Below are positions 62,755-64,000 of a stretch of 64,000 nt of DNA, one piece after another. The notes beneath the pieces are model-generated. The model made no database searches, was not told where the DNA came from, and worked only from the letters and a program-made list of their open reading frames with translations. The translations under genes and the position numbers were made by a program. The stretch's first letter is position 1. Every line of letters starts with the position of its first letter. The DNA comes from Galaxea fascicularis (Eukaryota > Cnidaria > Anthozoa > Scleractinia > Euphylliidae): the NCBI GenBank assembly GCA_948470475.1, contig OX419347.1:1660001-1724000 (forward strand), in the 5' to 3' direction.

Positions 62755-63250
62755 TCTTGTGTGTTGAAAAGCAAGGCACAAAGCAACTGTGGATTCCTCG
62801 ACGGATTTTCAAAGGAAAAAGTTGACCTGTCTACAGCTATGGCAAATGGTGTCGTATCCAATACGCTCAAACCACTTACAAACGCACAAGCCGTTCGCGG
62901 TAGACCCACACTAAATGATGATGGTGAGCGTGCATTTCGAAACGGCTCGTTCCGCGAACTCGAAGCAAACGTGAAAAATATTATGAGATTAAATGAGCTG
63001 GATGAGCTATCAATGAGTACAAAAAGTGCATAAAGGCTTTGACTACCGATGAGAAATGTTCCTTGAAGAAGTTGAGTGGAAACTTTGACACGAACAGTTT
63101 AGGTGCTGGCGAATACAAGATACCCGTTGATGATGAGATTAGAGGTACAAAGACGAACAGCAGTAGTAACAACAGCAACAGGAAAGCGTCCATGTTGGGT
63201 GATGAAGAACCCACGCATCGAAGCGAAGATGCAAGTAACGTTTTTACTTT
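62755..63250 (+). pseudogene. Unrecognised coding region with a 1-base frameshift
   Basis: One plus-strand frame reads ...KVDLSTAMANGVVSNTLKPL ... RELEANVKNIMRLNELDEL and stops at 63033; the sequence then makes sense in the next frame as NEYKKCIKALTTDEKCSLKK ... GEYKIPVDDEIRG followed by a Ser/Asn-rich run and GDEEPTHRSEDA before a possible donor at 63236. The switch falls at 63006-63012, where one missing base would join LDEL to INEY. That suggests a disabled gene or an assembly error. Charged, probably helical, no known domain. ATG at 62839 is the best start. Confidence 0.45.
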
Positions 63251-63384
63251 TATGGCTATTGTCACCAGTATTTCATTTCTTTTGTATACCTTAGATTGTG
63301 GATTATCAGCTGTATCAGGTCTGTGTAGTATGTTAGTTTTATGTGTGATCTTGTACCTTCGCGTGTTCTACATGAATGTGTAAG

Positions 63385-63697
63385 TTTATCAGTTTTATCA
63401 ACACAACTGTCGGATGTACTAGAAAAATGCGAGGTATTTGAGAAGGCAATGCAGTTATCTGTACATGCCCAACGTGATGCCTTAGTGAAAATAAAATATA
63501 GAAAGGAATTCAGATCTCGTTATTTTAAGTTTGTGTATTTTAACGCCAACCGTGAATGCCATGTGCCAGCAAGACGTTGTGATCGCGAGCCCAGTAGGAT
63601 CACAGAAAAGCAGAAAACTAAGCTTGTTTGTGTTCCCACGGTCCTGTCGTGTTTATTTCCGCTGGTACGCACTCACACAGGCAGCCCAATGCTTTAA
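63385..63697 (+). CDS. Unrecognised coding segment, possibly next exon of the region to its left
   Basis: Open frame with LSDVLEKCEVFEKAMQLSVH, AQRDALVKIKYRKEFRSRYF and KFVYFNA, helical and charged like the segment at 62755-63250; it then loses plausibility (NRECHVPARRCDREPSRI ...). Codon composition is balanced, but no domain is known to me. A relationship to the preceding frameshifted region is inferred from proximity and style only. Confidence 0.3.
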
Positions 63698-63699
63698 CG

Positions 63700-64000
63700 A
63701 ATCGAGTTTGAGTCACAATATACATGTATAATTTTATATATTAGGCTGTGCGGAAATCATCCACAACATCCATTTGCCACCTCGAAAAGCCCGAGTGAAG
63801 GCCATTACGGCCTCTAGTTGTTCTTCAAAAATGCTGTTTTCTTTTTTGATATTTAACAATTATTCACCAAGGTGGAGGATATTTACTGGCAGAACCAAAA
63901 ACACAATATGACTTTAATACTGAATGTGACTTCCATGCAGTGTTCAACTTCTATTAAGTACTGAACGTTTTATTTACTGAAAGTCAAAAGGACACTGTTG
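63700..64000. other. Right end of window, nothing assigned
   Basis: AT-rich; the sentence AATTATTCACCAAGGTGGAGGATATTTAC resembles the TATTCACC/GGTGGA text at 32620-32660 and may be part of the same dispersed repeat. Confidence 0.4.

Noticed and set aside
62981..63265. Minus-strand frame with [18 protein letters not shown], looking like a signal peptide for the main receptor
   Set aside because: It is the complement of a Ser/Asn-rich (AGC/AAC) run in a more coherent plus-strand frame, and I found no donor in the phase 1 needed to join 61099.

Overview
This is a stretch of nuclear DNA from an animal, most likely an anthozoan cnidarian such as a stony coral. The reasons are an intron-rich receptor gene built from discoidin (F5/8C), fucolectin-type (FTP), Ig and FN3 modules, AT-rich introns, and a dense load of hairpin-type non-autonomous transposons, tRNA-derived SINEs and tailed LINE fragments. 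No species can be named from the sequence alone.

The main gene lies on the minus strand from 61099 down to 20562. I assembled 39 exons whose GT/AG borders and codon phases all join without a frame break, giving about 2,178 codons before a TGA at 20562-20564. The exon with the start codon and signal peptide was not found and must lie above 61099. Domain order is F5/8C, FTP, FTP, F5/8C, F5/8C, Ig, six FN3-type modules, one membrane helix, an active-looking tyrosine phosphatase domain (D1, [14 protein letters not shown]) and a second, altered phosphatase domain (D2, [14 protein letters not shown]). It is a receptor-type protein tyrosine phosphatase with a carbohydrate-binding-like ectodomain.

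Positions 1-4980 are a second copy of 49660-61110, introns included. They carry three minus-strand exons of a paralogous receptor gene that runs off the left edge. The two copies differ by several insertions, so each serves as the empty site for the other. Copy 1 carries a 255-bp hairpin element. Copy 2 carries a 1,010-bp element, a LINE tail and a 5.45-kb element (55224-60675) whose long inverted arms are degenerate GATC-rich higher-order repeats and whose core appears to have two divergent genes.

Between the two receptor genes lie a composite transposon (6661-7629) and a four-unit tandem array of about 1.48 kb per unit (7727-16447). Three of the four units contain insertions. A plus-strand orphan phosphatase domain follows (16673-19283), with its catalytic Cys replaced by Arg. 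Right of 61100 are a 5'-truncated LINE (about 61560-62442) and an unrecognised, apparently frameshifted plus-strand coding region (about 62750-63700).

The unifying theme is a receptor phosphatase locus expanding by duplication (whole-gene, module and stray catalytic domain), with mobile elements marking the order of events. Function in recognition of glycans, symbionts, microbes or self is inference; only the domain architecture is visible.
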